Positions 1 to 8,964 of a stretch of DNA of 19,898 bases are shown here, one piece after another. Both the position numbers and the translations under genes were made by a program. Below the pieces are notes generated by a model, which saw only the letters and a list, made by a program, of their open reading frames with translations, searched no databases and had not been told where the DNA came from. Source of the DNA: UBA7328 sp002471345 (GTDB lineage: Bacteria > Bacteroidota > Bacteroidia > Chitinophagales > Saprospiraceae); the NCBI GenBank assembly GCA_964011275.1, contig CAXGOB010000087.1, positions 1 to 19,898 on the forward strand, in the 5' to 3' direction. Within the stretch, counting starts at the first letter, position 1; each line of letters begins with the position of its first letter.

Positions 1-1221
1 TCCTATGAGGTACGGAAAATATTAAAAAGTGATTTAGGATACACCTTATATACAATATCACTTCCTGGCTTATTTGATCGACCTCATATTTATTTGAATA
101 CGGATGGAAATGCTTATGAAGATGAGATTGATAGAAATATTGGTTTTCAAAGGTCCATTTTGGAATGGCTAAAAAGAGACATCACAAACATTAACATTTT
201 ACACTGCCATGATCATATGTCTGGTCTTATTCCTTTTATGATTCAATTTTGTCCTGCATATGAAAAGCTCAAAACACTTCGTACTTTTTTCACCATACAC
301 AATGGCCAATATCGTGGGGTTATGGATTGGAAACATGTTACATTATTCCCTACTTTTCCAGATGAGCACAAAGGTTTATTAGATTGGGACGGTGAAATCC
401 ATAGTCTTGCTTGTGCTATAAAATGTGCATGGAGGATTACTACCGTTTCTCCATCATATATGGAAGAGCTTCAAGATAATTTTGATACGCTTACCCCTCT
501 TATGCAAGATGAGAAGCATAAAGCTTTGGGTGTTTTGAATGGTATTGATAATGCATTATGGGATCCTTCTGCAGATCCAATGTTGCCTTTTAACCACAAG
601 AAGTCGCTTTCTTACTTCAAATCTAAGAATAGAGAAATACTGGCAAGTAATTATACATTTGATTTGAAGAAGAAAGCCCTAGTAAGTTTTATAGGTCGGT
701 TTGCTTACGAAAAAGGAGCTGATTTATTAGCAGATGCCATTAGGTCTTTTCTAAAAACTAATTCTTCATTTCATTTTTTCATTTTAGGTTCAGGAGATAA
801 GAGAATAGAATCGGATATACTAACTCTAGTTAAAGAGTATCCCAATAATGTAACTTCCGTAATCGCTTATAACGAACAGCTCGCTCATCACATTTATGCA
901 GCTTCTGACTTTATTCTCATGCCTAGTAGATTTGAGCCTTGTGGCCTTAATCAAATGTATGCTATGAGATATGGAACAGTCCCAATTGTACGAAGTACAG
1001 GAGGACTTAAAGACTCTGTGCCAGATATAGGTGATAACGGAAATGGAATCAGTTTTTTAAAGGCCAATACAAATGATATCGTTTACTCGTTTGGAAGAGC
1101 TGCTTCATTGTATAAGAATAAAAAAGAATTCAATACGCTAAGAAATAAAATAGTTAAGCTCGATTTTGACTGGAAGCAATCAGCCCAACAATATATCGAA
1201 GAATATAAAAAAATTATGTAG
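1..1221 (+). CDS. glgA: Glycogen synthase, 5'-truncated by the window edge
   Basis: Cytoplasmic GT5 glycosyltransferase that elongates alpha-1,4-glucan from ADP-glucose. The frame is open from base 1 (SYEVRKIL...), so the gene begins upstream; the TTG at 94 is an internal Leu and not a start. About 406 residues are visible against a usual length of about 470-480, so roughly the first 70 residues are missing, including the KxGGL nucleotide-sugar motif. The visible part has the GT5 N-terminal domain (FTIHNGQYRG, VSPSYMEEL, VLNGID) and then the GT-B C-terminal domain with FIGRFAYEKG and the acceptor/donor loop SRFEPCGL, followed by STGGLKDSV. The TAG stop directly abuts the ATG of glgC, which indicates co-transcription and probable translational coupling. 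The assignment is firm; only the N-terminus is unseen. Confidence 0.95.
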   Translation, partial: SYEVRKILKSDLGYTLYTISLPGLFDRPHIYLNTDGNAYEDEIDRNIGFQRSILEWLKRDITNINILHCHDHMSGLIPFMIQFCPAYEKLKTLRTFFTIHNGQYRGVMDWKHVTLFPTFPDEHKGLLDWDGEIHSLACAIKCAWRITTVSPSYMEELQDNFDTLTPLMQDEKHKALGVLNGIDNALWDPSADPMLPFNHKKSLSYFKSKNREILASNYTFDLKKKALVSFIGRFAYEKGADLLADAIRSFLKTNSSFHFFILGSGDKRIESDILTLVKEYPNNVTSVIAYNEQLAHHIYAASDFILMPSRFEPCGLNQMYAMRYGTVPIVRSTGGLKDSVPDIGDNGNGISFLKANTNDIVYSFGRAASLYKNKKEFNTLRNKIVKLDFDWKQSAQQYIEEYKKIM

Positions 1222-2511
1222 ATGGAAATGTCACAAAACAATACAGTTGCACTTATATTAGGAGGAGGAGTAGGAAGTAGGTTATACCCACTTACTCAAA
1301 ACAGGTCAAAACCAGCAGTTCCTATAGCTGGTAAGTACAGGTTGATTGATATTCCAATAAGCAACTGTATAAATAGTAATATCAGAAGAATTTTTGTTCT
1401 GACAATGTTTAATTCTGCTTCATTAAATAAGCATATCAAGAATACATATCACTTTGATATTTTTTCCAATGCATTTGTGGATATTCTTGCTGCTCAGCAA
1501 ACCCCAGATAATCAAGACTGGTTTCAAGGAACGGCAGATGCTGTGAGACAGTCCATGTCAGAACTTAAAAAATTGAACTATGAGTATATTTTAGTTCTTT
1601 CTGGAGATCAGTTATATCAAATGGATTTCGCAGCATTTATGGATTTTCATGTTGAATCTGGAGCCGATCTATCAGTAGCGACCATACCTGTAAATGCACA
1701 AGATGCTACTTCATTTGGTATTATGAAAGTGGATAAAGAAAGTGTGATTCAAAACTTCGTAGAGAAACCTGACAAGCAAGAAGTTGGTGAATGGAAATCG
1801 GTTGTTTCTCCTAACATGAAAAAGGAAAAGAAAGAATTTTTAGCATCCATGGGGATTTATGCATTTCATAAATCTGTTTTGGAAGAATTGTTTGAAGAAA
1901 TGCCTGATGCGAATGATTTTGGCAAGGAAATCATACCTCATGCTGTAAATGATAATGCTAGAAAAGTTATGAGTTATCCTTTTGAAGGTTATTGGACTGA
2001 TATAGGAAGCATCTCGTCATTCTTTGAGGCCAATCTGAAATTGTCAAAGTACTTACCTGAATATCATCTTTATGATAATGCAAAAAAACTCTTTACCAAT
2101 GCTCGCTTTTTGGCCCCTTCCAAACTTTTTAATACAAAGGTTAATATGGGTTTGCTTTCTGATGGATGCATTTGCCATGCACAGGAAGTTTCACATTCCA
2201 TTTTAGGAATCAGATCAAGAGTAGGAAAAGATACCATCATTAGAGAGTCTATAGTAATGGGTAATGATTATTACCAAACACTTGATGATATGACCGAACT
2301 TCCAGACAACAAGCTACTCGGTATAGGAAATCAATGCATAATCGAAAGAACTATTTTGGATAAAAATGTTAGGATAGGTCATGATGTACACATTATTGGA
2401 GATCCTAGTCTTACAGATATAGAAACGGATACATACTGTATTAGAGAAGGGATTATCATTATAAAAAAAGGTGCATTTATTCCTAATGGATCAAGAATTG
2501 GTAAAGTTTGA
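1222..2511 (+). CDS. glgC: Glucose-1-phosphate adenylyltransferase (ADP-glucose pyrophosphorylase)
   Basis: Makes ADP-glucose from glucose-1-phosphate and ATP, the committed step that supplies GlgA. The 429 aa length is normal for the family. The N-terminal nucleotidyltransferase domain carries LGGGVGSRLYPLT at about residues 13-25 followed by SKPAVPIAGKYRLIDIPISN, and WFQGTADAVRQ at residues 100-110, all hallmarks of ADP-glucose rather than UDP- or dTDP-sugar pyrophosphorylases. The C-terminal third is the left-handed beta-helix (ILGIRSRVG, IIERTILDKNVRIG). The start is either ATG 1222, on the base after the glgA stop, or the in-frame ATG 1228; 1222 is chosen. No glgB branching enzyme is visible here. 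Family enzymes are often allosteric, but the effector cannot be read from the sequence. Confidence 0.97.
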   Translation: MEMSQNNTVALILGGGVGSRLYPLTQNRSKPAVPIAGKYRLIDIPISNCINSNIRRIFVLTMFNSASLNKHIKNTYHFDIFSNAFVDILAAQQTPDNQDWFQGTADAVRQSMSELKKLNYEYILVLSGDQLYQMDFAAFMDFHVESGADLSVATIPVNAQDATSFGIMKVDKESVIQNFVEKPDKQEVGEWKSVVSPNMKKEKKEFLASMGIYAFHKSVLEELFEEMPDANDFGKEIIPHAVNDNARKVMSYPFEGYWTDIGSISSFFEANLKLSKYLPEYHLYDNAKKLFTNARFLAPSKLFNTKVNMGLLSDGCICHAQEVSHSILGIRSRVGKDTIIRESIVMGNDYYQTLDDMTELPDNKLLGIGNQCIIERTILDKNVRIGHDVHIIGDPSLTDIETDTYCIREGIIIIKKGAFIPNGSRIGKV

Positions 2512-2546
2512 TCTATATCAGATAATTCTCCGTGTCAATTTTTATA

Positions 2547-2554
2547 TAGTTTCG
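2547..2554 (+). promoter_or_regulatory. Possible weak -7 box before the GH31 gene
   Basis: TAGTTTCG differs from the Bacteroidota -7 consensus TAnnTTTG at one position and lies 26 bases before the ATG at 2581, inside the only gap (69 bp) between glgC and the glucosidase gene. No clear -33 TTG is seen. The glucosidase could equally be read through from glgAC. Confidence 0.25.
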
Positions 2555-2580
2555 CGCCCTAATTTTTAAAGCGTCTGTGT

Positions 2581-4959
2581 ATGTCTCCAGAAGTACAAAA
2601 ACATTTTAGTGATCACGAGTTTTATCCTGGATCACTCAATGAATATAAGCAAGAAGGAAATGTAGTAAGCCTTTCAGCAAGTAGTGACACTGTTTTGAGG
2701 GTTTATGCTATTTCTGACGAAATTCTCAGATTCAGATATTCCACAGATGGTTATTTTGAGAATGACTTTTCTTATGCAATAGATCCAAAGTTCAAAGGTG
2801 AATTAAAAACCTTTGATGTTAGTGACGATATCACTGACATAATTATAACCACTGCAGCAATAATCTGTAAGATTAAAAAAGCCAACCTCAACGTTACCAT
2901 TTTTGATTTGGACGGTAAAATAATCGTAGAAGATGAGAAGGGCTTTCATTGGGAGATGAATAACAAATTTGGAGGAAATATTGTAGAAATGTCCAAAAAA
3001 GTCCAAAGAAACGAGGCTTTTTATGGCCTAGGGGATAAACCAACAGATCTCAATATTAAAGGCAAAAGGTTTGAAAACTGGGGCACTGACAATTATGGAT
3101 ATTCTAAAAATACAGATCCTCTCTATAAAAGCATTCCAATCTATTATGGATTGCATGATGGGATAGGTTATGGTATATTTTTCGATAATACATTTAGGTC
3201 CAATTTTGATTTTGGAAGTGAAAGAAATAATGCTTTGAGCTTTTGGGCTCAGGGAGGGGAGATGAACTATTACTTTATTGCAGGGCCCTCATTAATGGAT
3301 GCATGTAGGAGATATACTCTTTTCACTGGGACCCCAGAGATGCCTCCTCTTTGGTCTCTAGGTTATCAACAATGTAAATGGTCTTATCATCCAGAATCTC
3401 AAGTAAGAGATGTCTGTCAAAAAATGAGAGAATACCAGATTCCGTGTGATGCCATCTATTTAGATATTGATTACATGGATGGGTTCAGATGTTTTACATG
3501 GGATGACGAAAAGTTTCCTGCACCCAAAAAGATGATTGCCGATTTAAAAGAGGATGGCTTCAAGACAATGGTTATCATCGATCCTGGAATCAAAGTAGAT
3601 AAAGATTACTGGGTTTTCAAAGAGGGATTGGAAAATGGCTATTTCTGTAGACGACCTGATGGCCCTTTTGTCAAAGGAAAAGTATGGCCTGGAGAATGCT
3701 ATTTCCCAGACTTTACAAACCCAGAAGTAAGGGAATGGTGGTCTGGATTATACAAAGAGTTAATTGAGGATGTAGGAGTTGCTGGAGTTTGGAATGACAT
3801 GAATGAGCCAGCTTTATTTGAAGTAGAGAGTAAAACTTTTCCAAATGATGTCTTACATGATTATGATGGAAACCTTTGTAGTCATAGAAAGGCCCATAAT
3901 GTCTACGGGATGCAAATGGCAAGGGCTACTGCAGATGGTGTAAAAAGATTTTCTAATGGTAAAAGATCTCTTATAATCACTAGGTCTGGTTATTCTGGAA
4001 TGCAGAGATTTTCATCAGTCTGGACAGGTGACAATATTGCATCGATAGAACATCTCTGGTTAGCCTCTGTACAAGCACAAAGGTTGAGTATTTCAGGGGT
4101 GTCATTTTCAGGTTCAGATATAGGAGGATTTATAGAGACTCCTTCCGGAGAATTATTTATCAGATGGATACAGTTGGGAATATTTCATCCTTTCTGCAGA
4201 GTACATTCATCCGGTGATCATGGTGATCAGGAGCCTTGGTCTTTTGGTGATGAATATGCAGTACTCTTTAAGAAATTTGTTGAGATCAGATATCAATTAT
4301 TAGGGTATCTGTATACCACATTCTACGATTATCATAGGAATGGTACACCTATGCTTAGACCAATAGTATTTTATGATCAGCATGACGCTGAAAATGTGAG
4401 TAGAGATCACGAATTCCTTTGTGGGCCAGACATATTAGTACTTCCAGTATTGAATCATCTGGGACAAGGAAGAAACATTTATTTACCTGAAGGTGAGTGG
4501 TATGATTACTGGAATGGTGATCGATTTGAAGGAAAAAATCATATCACAAAAGAATATACCCTTGAGAATTTTCCGTTCTTTATAAAAGCTGGTGCAGTAA
4601 TTCCTATTTACCCAATTCAACAATATGTGGGTGAAACTGAGGTCGAAGAAATTGAGTTAAGAGTGTTTTTTAGCTTCTCGCTTTATTCTAGCCAATTTTA
4701 TGATGATGCACAAGATGGATATGAATATGAAGAGGGAGATTATAGGTTATCTAAGTTTACTACCAAAGGAACTGAATCCAGTTTTATGATCATACAAGAA
4801 ATAGAAGGAAGTTTTCAATCAAAAATCAAAACCTATTCTATTTCATTGAAAGGAATACCTTTTGACATTAGTGCTATACATGTCGATGGAAGACCAATTG
4901 AAACTATTGAGCACGAACTTAAAGTATCTTCAAACTTTAAAGAGATCCAATTGGTTTAA
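2581..4959 (+). CDS. Glycoside hydrolase family 31 alpha-glucosidase
   Basis: Predicted retaining alpha-glucosidase that removes glucose from the non-reducing ends of alpha-glucans or malto-oligosaccharides. The protein is 792 aa. It has an N-terminal beta-sandwich (to about residue 240), then a TIM barrel beginning near PPLWSLGYQQCKWSY. The GH31 nucleophile motif GVWNDMNEP puts Asp406 as nucleophile. WTGDN puts Asp484 as the acid/base, 78 residues later, a spacing normal for the family. GSDIGGF at 511-517 is a further GH31 signature, and HSSGDHGDQEPW follows. A C-terminal beta-domain contains the YDDAQDGYEYEEGDY element common in alpha-glucosidases. No signal peptide is present, so it should act in the cytoplasm. 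Its position after glgA-glgC suggests glycogen or maltodextrin turnover. GH31 also contains alpha-xylosidases and transglycosylases, so the exact substrate is inferred from context. Confidence 0.92.
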   Translation: MSPEVQKHFSDHEFYPGSLNEYKQEGNVVSLSASSDTVLRVYAISDEILRFRYSTDGYFENDFSYAIDPKFKGELKTFDVSDDITDIIITTAAIICKIKKANLNVTIFDLDGKIIVEDEKGFHWEMNNKFGGNIVEMSKKVQRNEAFYGLGDKPTDLNIKGKRFENWGTDNYGYSKNTDPLYKSIPIYYGLHDGIGYGIFFDNTFRSNFDFGSERNNALSFWAQGGEMNYYFIAGPSLMDACRRYTLFTGTPEMPPLWSLGYQQCKWSYHPESQVRDVCQKMREYQIPCDAIYLDIDYMDGFRCFTWDDEKFPAPKKMIADLKEDGFKTMVIIDPGIKVDKDYWVFKEGLENGYFCRRPDGPFVKGKVWPGECYFPDFTNPEVREWWSGLYKELIEDVGVAGVWNDMNEPALFEVESKTFPNDVLHDYDGNLCSHRKAHNVYGMQMARATADGVKRFSNGKRSLIITRSGYSGMQRFSSVWTGDNIASIEHLWLASVQAQRLSISGVSFSGSDIGGFIETPSGELFIRWIQLGIFHPFCRVHSSGDHGDQEPWSFGDEYAVLFKKFVEIRYQLLGYLYTTFYDYHRNGTPMLRPIVFYDQHDAENVSRDHEFLCGPDILVLPVLNHLGQGRNIYLPEGEWYDYWNGDRFEGKNHITKEYTLENFPFFIKAGAVIPIYPIQQYVGETEVEEIELRVFFSFSLYSSQFYDDAQDGYEYEEGDYRLSKFTTKGTESSFMIIQEIEGSFQSKIKTYSISLKGIPFDISAIHVDGRPIETIEHELKVSSNFKEIQLV

Positions 4960-4996
4960 TTATTCAATAACAGAAGATATTAAGGTTTAATTAAAA

Positions 4997-5004
4997 TACC
5001 TTTG
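4997..5004 (+). promoter_or_regulatory. Candidate valS promoter, -7 box TACCTTTG
   Basis: Perfect match to the Bacteroidota housekeeping -7 element TAnnTTTG, 37 bases upstream of the valS ATG in the 82-bp gap after the GH31 gene. Transcription would begin around 5010-5013, leaving a leader of about 30 nt. I do not see a convincing -33 TTG at the usual distance, so the call rests on the -7 box and position. Confidence 0.5.
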
Positions 5005-5041
5005 GGCGCAAATTTTTACTGAGTAGAAAAGCTGCGCACAA

Positions 5042-7672
5042 ATGAGTGAGATCACATCAAGGTATGTACCAGGAGAAGTAGAAGACAAATGGTATCAACA
5101 CTGGAAAACAAAAGGATATTTCCATTCTGTTCCAGATGAAAGAGAATCATATTCTATAGTCATTCCTCCTCCAAATGTGACAGGAGTCCTTCATATGGGT
5201 CACATGCTGAATAATACTGTTCAGGATATGCTTGCCAGAAAAGCTAGACTAGATGGTAAAAATGTATGTTGGGTACCAGGTACCGATCATGCATCTATAG
5301 CTACAGAAGCTAAGGTGGTAAAAATGCTTCGGGAGAAAGGAATAAAAAAATCTGATCTCAGTAGAGACGAATTCATGTCCCATGCTTGGGAATGGAAAGA
5401 AAAATACGGTGGTATCATACTGAATCAACTTGAAAAACTAGGAGCTTCATGCGATTGGGAAAGGACTGCTTTCACCATGGATAAAGTTAGATCTGAGTCC
5501 GTAATACAAGCCTTCTGTGACCTTTATGAAAAAGGAAAACTCTATAGAGATTATAGGATGGTCAATTGGGACCCAGAAGCTCAAACTGTATTATCCAATG
5601 AAGAGGTTCTTTATAAAGAAGAGAAAGGAAAGCTTTATCACTTACGTTATCAAATTGAAGGCAGTAAAGACGAGTACATTACAATTGCAACTGCAAGGCC
5701 CGAAACAATAATGGGCGATAGTGCAATAGCTGTTCATCCTGATGATCCGCGATATTTAGAGATGAAAGGTAAAAAGGCCATTATACCAATTCTTAATCGG
5801 TCCATACCAATCATATTTGATAATTATGTAGAAATGGACTTTGGAAGTGGAGCTTTAAAAGTAACTCCTGCACATGATATCAATGATTATGAAATTGGCA
5901 AAAGGCACAGTCTAGAAACAATTGATGTACTCAATGCAAATGGTACAATAAGTGACGCAGGGCAGATTCTGGTTGGAATGGATAGATTCAAAGCTCGTAA
6001 AGCTATTATTCCAATGCTTGAAGATATTGGTCATTTGATAAAAACTGAGGACTATGAAAAGAATGTAGGAAGATCCGAAAGGACTAATTCAATTGTAGAA
6101 CCAAGGCTTTCACTTCAGTGGTATGTAGATATGAAGTCTCTGGCAAAACCTGCACTTGATGCTGTAGAAAGTGATGAAGTTGAATTCTTTCCTAAAAATC
6201 AAAAAAACCTTTATAGACACTGGATGGAGAATATCAGAGACTGGTGTGTCTCGAGACAGCTGTGGTGGGGGCATCGTATTCCTGCATATTATTATAAAGA
6301 AGATGTCTATGTTGATGTTAGTACTGAAGGGGCATTTGCAAAAGCAAAAAAGGATCATCCAAATATTACTATGACCGATTTAAAACAAGAAGAAGATGTA
6401 CTTGATACTTGGTGCTCTTCATGGCTCTGGCCAATTTCTTGTTTTCATGGTTTTCAAAGTAGAGAAGAACTAGACTACTACTATCCAACAGCCGTTTTGG
6501 TTACAGGCTGGGATATCATTTTCCTTTGGGTTGCTCGAATGATTATGAGTGGGTATGAATGGGAAGGAAAGCGTCCTTTCAAGGATGTATACTTTACTGG
6601 AATGGTAAGAGATCAACAGAGAAGGAAAATGAGTAAATCATTAGGGAATTCACCTGATGCACTTAAACTCATTTCTGATTTTGGTGCTGATGGTGTACGA
6701 TTTGGTATTATGTCGTCTTCACCTGCAGGTGGTGATCTATTATTTGATGAAAAGCTTTGTGAACAAGGAAGAAACTTTAGCAATAAAATTTGGAATGCCC
6801 TTAGACTTGTTAAAGGGTGGGAGATGGCAGATGTAGATCAACCAGTTGAGAATAAATTAGCTATTAATTGGATTACACAGAAACTCAACGAAGTTGTTCA
6901 ATCTGTTGAAGATGATTTTAATCAATATCGTCTGTCTGAAGCTACCATGACTTTGTACAATTTTATTTGGAATGACTTCTGTTCTTGGTATTTAGAAATG
7001 ATCAAACCACCATTTGGTGAAGGGATTGACAAGGAAAGCTTAGAGAGCACAATTCAGCTGTTTGAGAATATGATGATCATACTTCATCCACTTATGCCAT
7101 TCTTGACCGAAGAAGTATATCATTTGTTAGACGAAAGGGAAGATGGAGATGATTGTATTATTGCTCAATATCCAAGTGCCAATGAGGTTGATAAGGATCT
7201 AATAAAAGGAGTCGCAGGGATTCAATCTATTATAGGAAAAGTAAGAGAAGTCAGGGCGTCAAAAGGATTAAAGCAGAAAGAGAAATTGACATTATTAGTG
7301 GAGTCCAAAGAAGAAATTGAAAAAATCTATTCCCATCCCGGAGCAATTCAATTAGTGAGCAAATTGGCCTATTTAGGAGAATTCAAAGACACAACCAATT
7401 TTCCAGAAGAAGGTGTGTCATTTATGGCAGACAACAGAAAGTTCTTTGTGCCCTTAGAGTTGGAAATTAATGTAGAAGAAGAAATAGAAAAACTCACAAA
7501 AGAAATTAAATATGCTGAAGGATTTCTTCAGTCCGTAGCTAAGAAATTAAGTAATGAGAGATTTGTCAATAATGCTCCAGAACAAGTTGTGGCCAATGAA
7601 AAAAAGAAACAATCTGATGGTCAAGCAAGACTGAAAATTTTGAAAGAAAGTTTACTGAAGCTACAAGCCTAA
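5042..7672 (+). CDS. valS: Valyl-tRNA synthetase
   Basis: Class I aminoacyl-tRNA synthetase that charges tRNA-Val. The 876 aa protein has PPPNVTGVLHMGHML with the class I HIGH signature as HMGH at residues 51-54, and KMSKS at residues 529-533. The CP1 editing domain, which hydrolyses mischarged Thr-tRNA, lies between them and carries ATARPETIMGD from about residue 217. After KMSKS come the anticodon-binding helical bundle (IWNALRLVKGW, CSWYLEMIKPP, LHPLMPFLTEEVY) and a lysine- and glutamate-rich C-terminal coiled coil (about 810-876), the tRNA-binding arm typical of ValS and absent from IleRS. It starts at ATG 5042 with its own promoter candidate. Its stop faces the stop of the Kdo transferase gene across 27 bp. 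Confidence 0.98.
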   Translation: MSEITSRYVPGEVEDKWYQHWKTKGYFHSVPDERESYSIVIPPPNVTGVLHMGHMLNNTVQDMLARKARLDGKNVCWVPGTDHASIATEAKVVKMLREKGIKKSDLSRDEFMSHAWEWKEKYGGIILNQLEKLGASCDWERTAFTMDKVRSESVIQAFCDLYEKGKLYRDYRMVNWDPEAQTVLSNEEVLYKEEKGKLYHLRYQIEGSKDEYITIATARPETIMGDSAIAVHPDDPRYLEMKGKKAIIPILNRSIPIIFDNYVEMDFGSGALKVTPAHDINDYEIGKRHSLETIDVLNANGTISDAGQILVGMDRFKARKAIIPMLEDIGHLIKTEDYEKNVGRSERTNSIVEPRLSLQWYVDMKSLAKPALDAVESDEVEFFPKNQKNLYRHWMENIRDWCVSRQLWWGHRIPAYYYKEDVYVDVSTEGAFAKAKKDHPNITMTDLKQEEDVLDTWCSSWLWPISCFHGFQSREELDYYYPTAVLVTGWDIIFLWVARMIMSGYEWEGKRPFKDVYFTGMVRDQQRRKMSKSLGNSPDALKLISDFGADGVRFGIMSSSPAGGDLLFDEKLCEQGRNFSNKIWNALRLVKGWEMADVDQPVENKLAINWITQKLNEVVQSVEDDFNQYRLSEATMTLYNFIWNDFCSWYLEMIKPPFGEGIDKESLESTIQLFENMMIILHPLMPFLTEEVYHLLDEREDGDDCIIAQYPSANEVDKDLIKGVAGIQSIIGKVREVRASKGLKQKEKLTLLVESKEEIEKIYSHPGAIQLVSKLAYLGEFKDTTNFPEEGVSFMADNRKFFVPLELEINVEEEIEKLTKEIKYAEGFLQSVAKKLSNERFVNNAPEQVVANEKKKQSDGQARLKILKESLLKLQA

Positions 7673-7699
7673 ATAAGAATTCGGATGAACTTATAAAAC

Positions 7700-8875
7700 T
7701 TATATCAACTTATTGGTTCTAATAAAGTTTACAATGAATTGAGATGGAGAATGATACAATTCTTGATATGTAGAATAGGATTCTTGTATTTCTTCTCTAT
7801 GATTAGCGATGAACTCAATCTTGTTGATTAAGTCATTGGAATTAGAAATTTCGAACAACACTTGCCTCTGATTGAGTTCTTTAGCTTCTTGAAATTTAGA
7901 AAAATTTGGTCCCACAATTATAGGTTTCAGAAAATATGCGGGTTCTAAAACATTATGAATTCCCTTGTTAAATCCTCCGCCAATATAAACGATTTCGGCA
8001 TAGTGATATGCAAATTTCAAAACTCCAAATTCATCCAAAACACATATACTACTTTCCTCCTTTTTCATCCGAGAATAGAACGATATTGAATAATCTTTAA
8101 GTTTCTTCTTGATTAGCCTAAGGTTATAATCATTTATATCATGAGGAGCAATCAGGATGTTATACTTTTCTATGATTTGATCTATACATTTTGAGAGAAT
8201 ATAAATATCGGAATTGTGAACACTTCCAAACACTATAAGAGGCTTGCTATTGCTAAATAATTCTAATTTGGGCAATGACAATTTTTGTGATAAACTTTGA
8301 TCTATGTATTCTTTTCTAATACTTCCAATGGCATGTGCCTGAGCCCGTAATTCGCCTTTCAAAAAATAGCTGACTTCTTTATTTTGAGTGAAAAAGCATT
8401 TAACCTTACTTAAGGAAGATTGATTAAGCCAAAACCATAATTTATTTCTTCTTGTCTTATTGAAATATGAATCAATATATATACAAGGAATGCCTCTTCT
8501 TACTATTTCGGCAAGAAACAAAGGCCATATCTCGTTTTGTGAGATAATGATGAGTGAAGGGTTAATTTGATCTAAGAATATATCGACTTCAGATTTTTGA
8601 TCTACAGGGCAATAGATTTTAAAATCATAAATATTCCTAGCCTTTACATTTAGATAACCAGAAGGAGAAAAGAAGGAGAGGGCAATTTTCTTTATTGGAA
8701 AGTTGGATCTTATTTTTTCAAGAACCGGTACAAGGCTTTGATGCTCACCCAGTGAAGCACAATGGCATAGAATATCTGCTGATTTTAGATTTTGATTTTC
8801 ACGCAGACTTAGATAATTTAAAATAGTTCTACTTCTCAGCTTCCGACCAAAAAAAAGAACAGTTTTTGAAACCAA
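7700..8875 (-). CDS. waaA: 3-deoxy-D-manno-octulosonic acid (Kdo) transferase, short N-terminus
   Basis: GT30 enzyme (also called KdtA) that adds Kdo from CMP-Kdo to lipid IVA at the cytoplasmic face of the inner membrane. From the TTG at 8875 the protein is 391 aa; the family is usually about 410-425. The catalytic-Glu motif ASLGE falls at residues 40-44, far closer to the start than usual. Other marks are SQNEIWP, VFGSVHNSD, and the C-terminal signature GGGFNKGIHNVLEPAYF at about 298-314, followed by GPNFSKFQEA. The usual hydrophobic N-terminal anchor is missing or reduced to a short stretch. No ATG occurs in frame between the upstream stop (8900-8902) and about residue 263, so the start must be TTG 8875 or another non-ATG codon such as CTG 8890. 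The rest of the frame is intact, so I treat it as a working gene with an uncertain start. It is divergent from the polysaccharide operon. Confidence 0.85.
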   Translation of the reverse strand: MVSKTVLFFGRKLRSRTILNYLSLRENQNLKSADILCHCASLGEHQSLVPVLEKIRSNFPIKKIALSFFSPSGYLNVKARNIYDFKIYCPVDQKSEVDIFLDQINPSLIIISQNEIWPLFLAEIVRRGIPCIYIDSYFNKTRRNKLWFWLNQSSLSKVKCFFTQNKEVSYFLKGELRAQAHAIGSIRKEYIDQSLSQKLSLPKLELFSNSKPLIVFGSVHNSDIYILSKCIDQIIEKYNILIAPHDINDYNLRLIKKKLKDYSISFYSRMKKEESSICVLDEFGVLKFAYHYAEIVYIGGGFNKGIHNVLEPAYFLKPIIVGPNFSKFQEAKELNQRQVLFEISNSNDLINKIEFIANHREEIQESYSTYQELYHSPSQFIVNFIRTNKLI

Positions 8876-8946
8876 GTTATATGTCTGCAGGAAGATCAGT
8901 TATAAGAATTTAATGAAGATTATAAATCTAGATAGAAACACTAATA

Positions 8947-8964
8947 TAGCCGCACAAACGGCTA
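8947..8964. repeat. Perfect 6-bp inverted repeat abutting a -7 box
   Basis: TAGCCG, a 6-base spacer CACAAA, then CGGCTA. The last two bases of the right arm are the first two bases of the candidate -7 box at 8963-8970. There is no T-tract directly after it on the plus strand, so it does not look like a terminator. A small operator for a dimeric repressor is possible, but 6-bp arms can arise by chance. Confidence 0.4.

Noticed and set aside
94..96. TTG as start of glgA
   Set aside because: The frame is open back to base 1 with glycogen-synthase-like residues, so this is an internal Leu codon of a gene cut by the window edge.
3713..3922. Minus-strand open frame inside the GH31 gene
   Set aside because: Antisense to the GH31 nucleophile region (WNDMNE), whose sequence is constrained on the other strand.
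6110..6358. Minus-strand open frame inside valS
   Set aside because: Antisense shadow of the conserved ValS catalytic region; Cys/Phe-rich, low-complexity translation.
7673..7699. Bidirectional terminator between valS and waaA
   Set aside because: The 27-bp gap and its flanks contain only short AT-rich complementarity; no convincing GC-rich stem was found.
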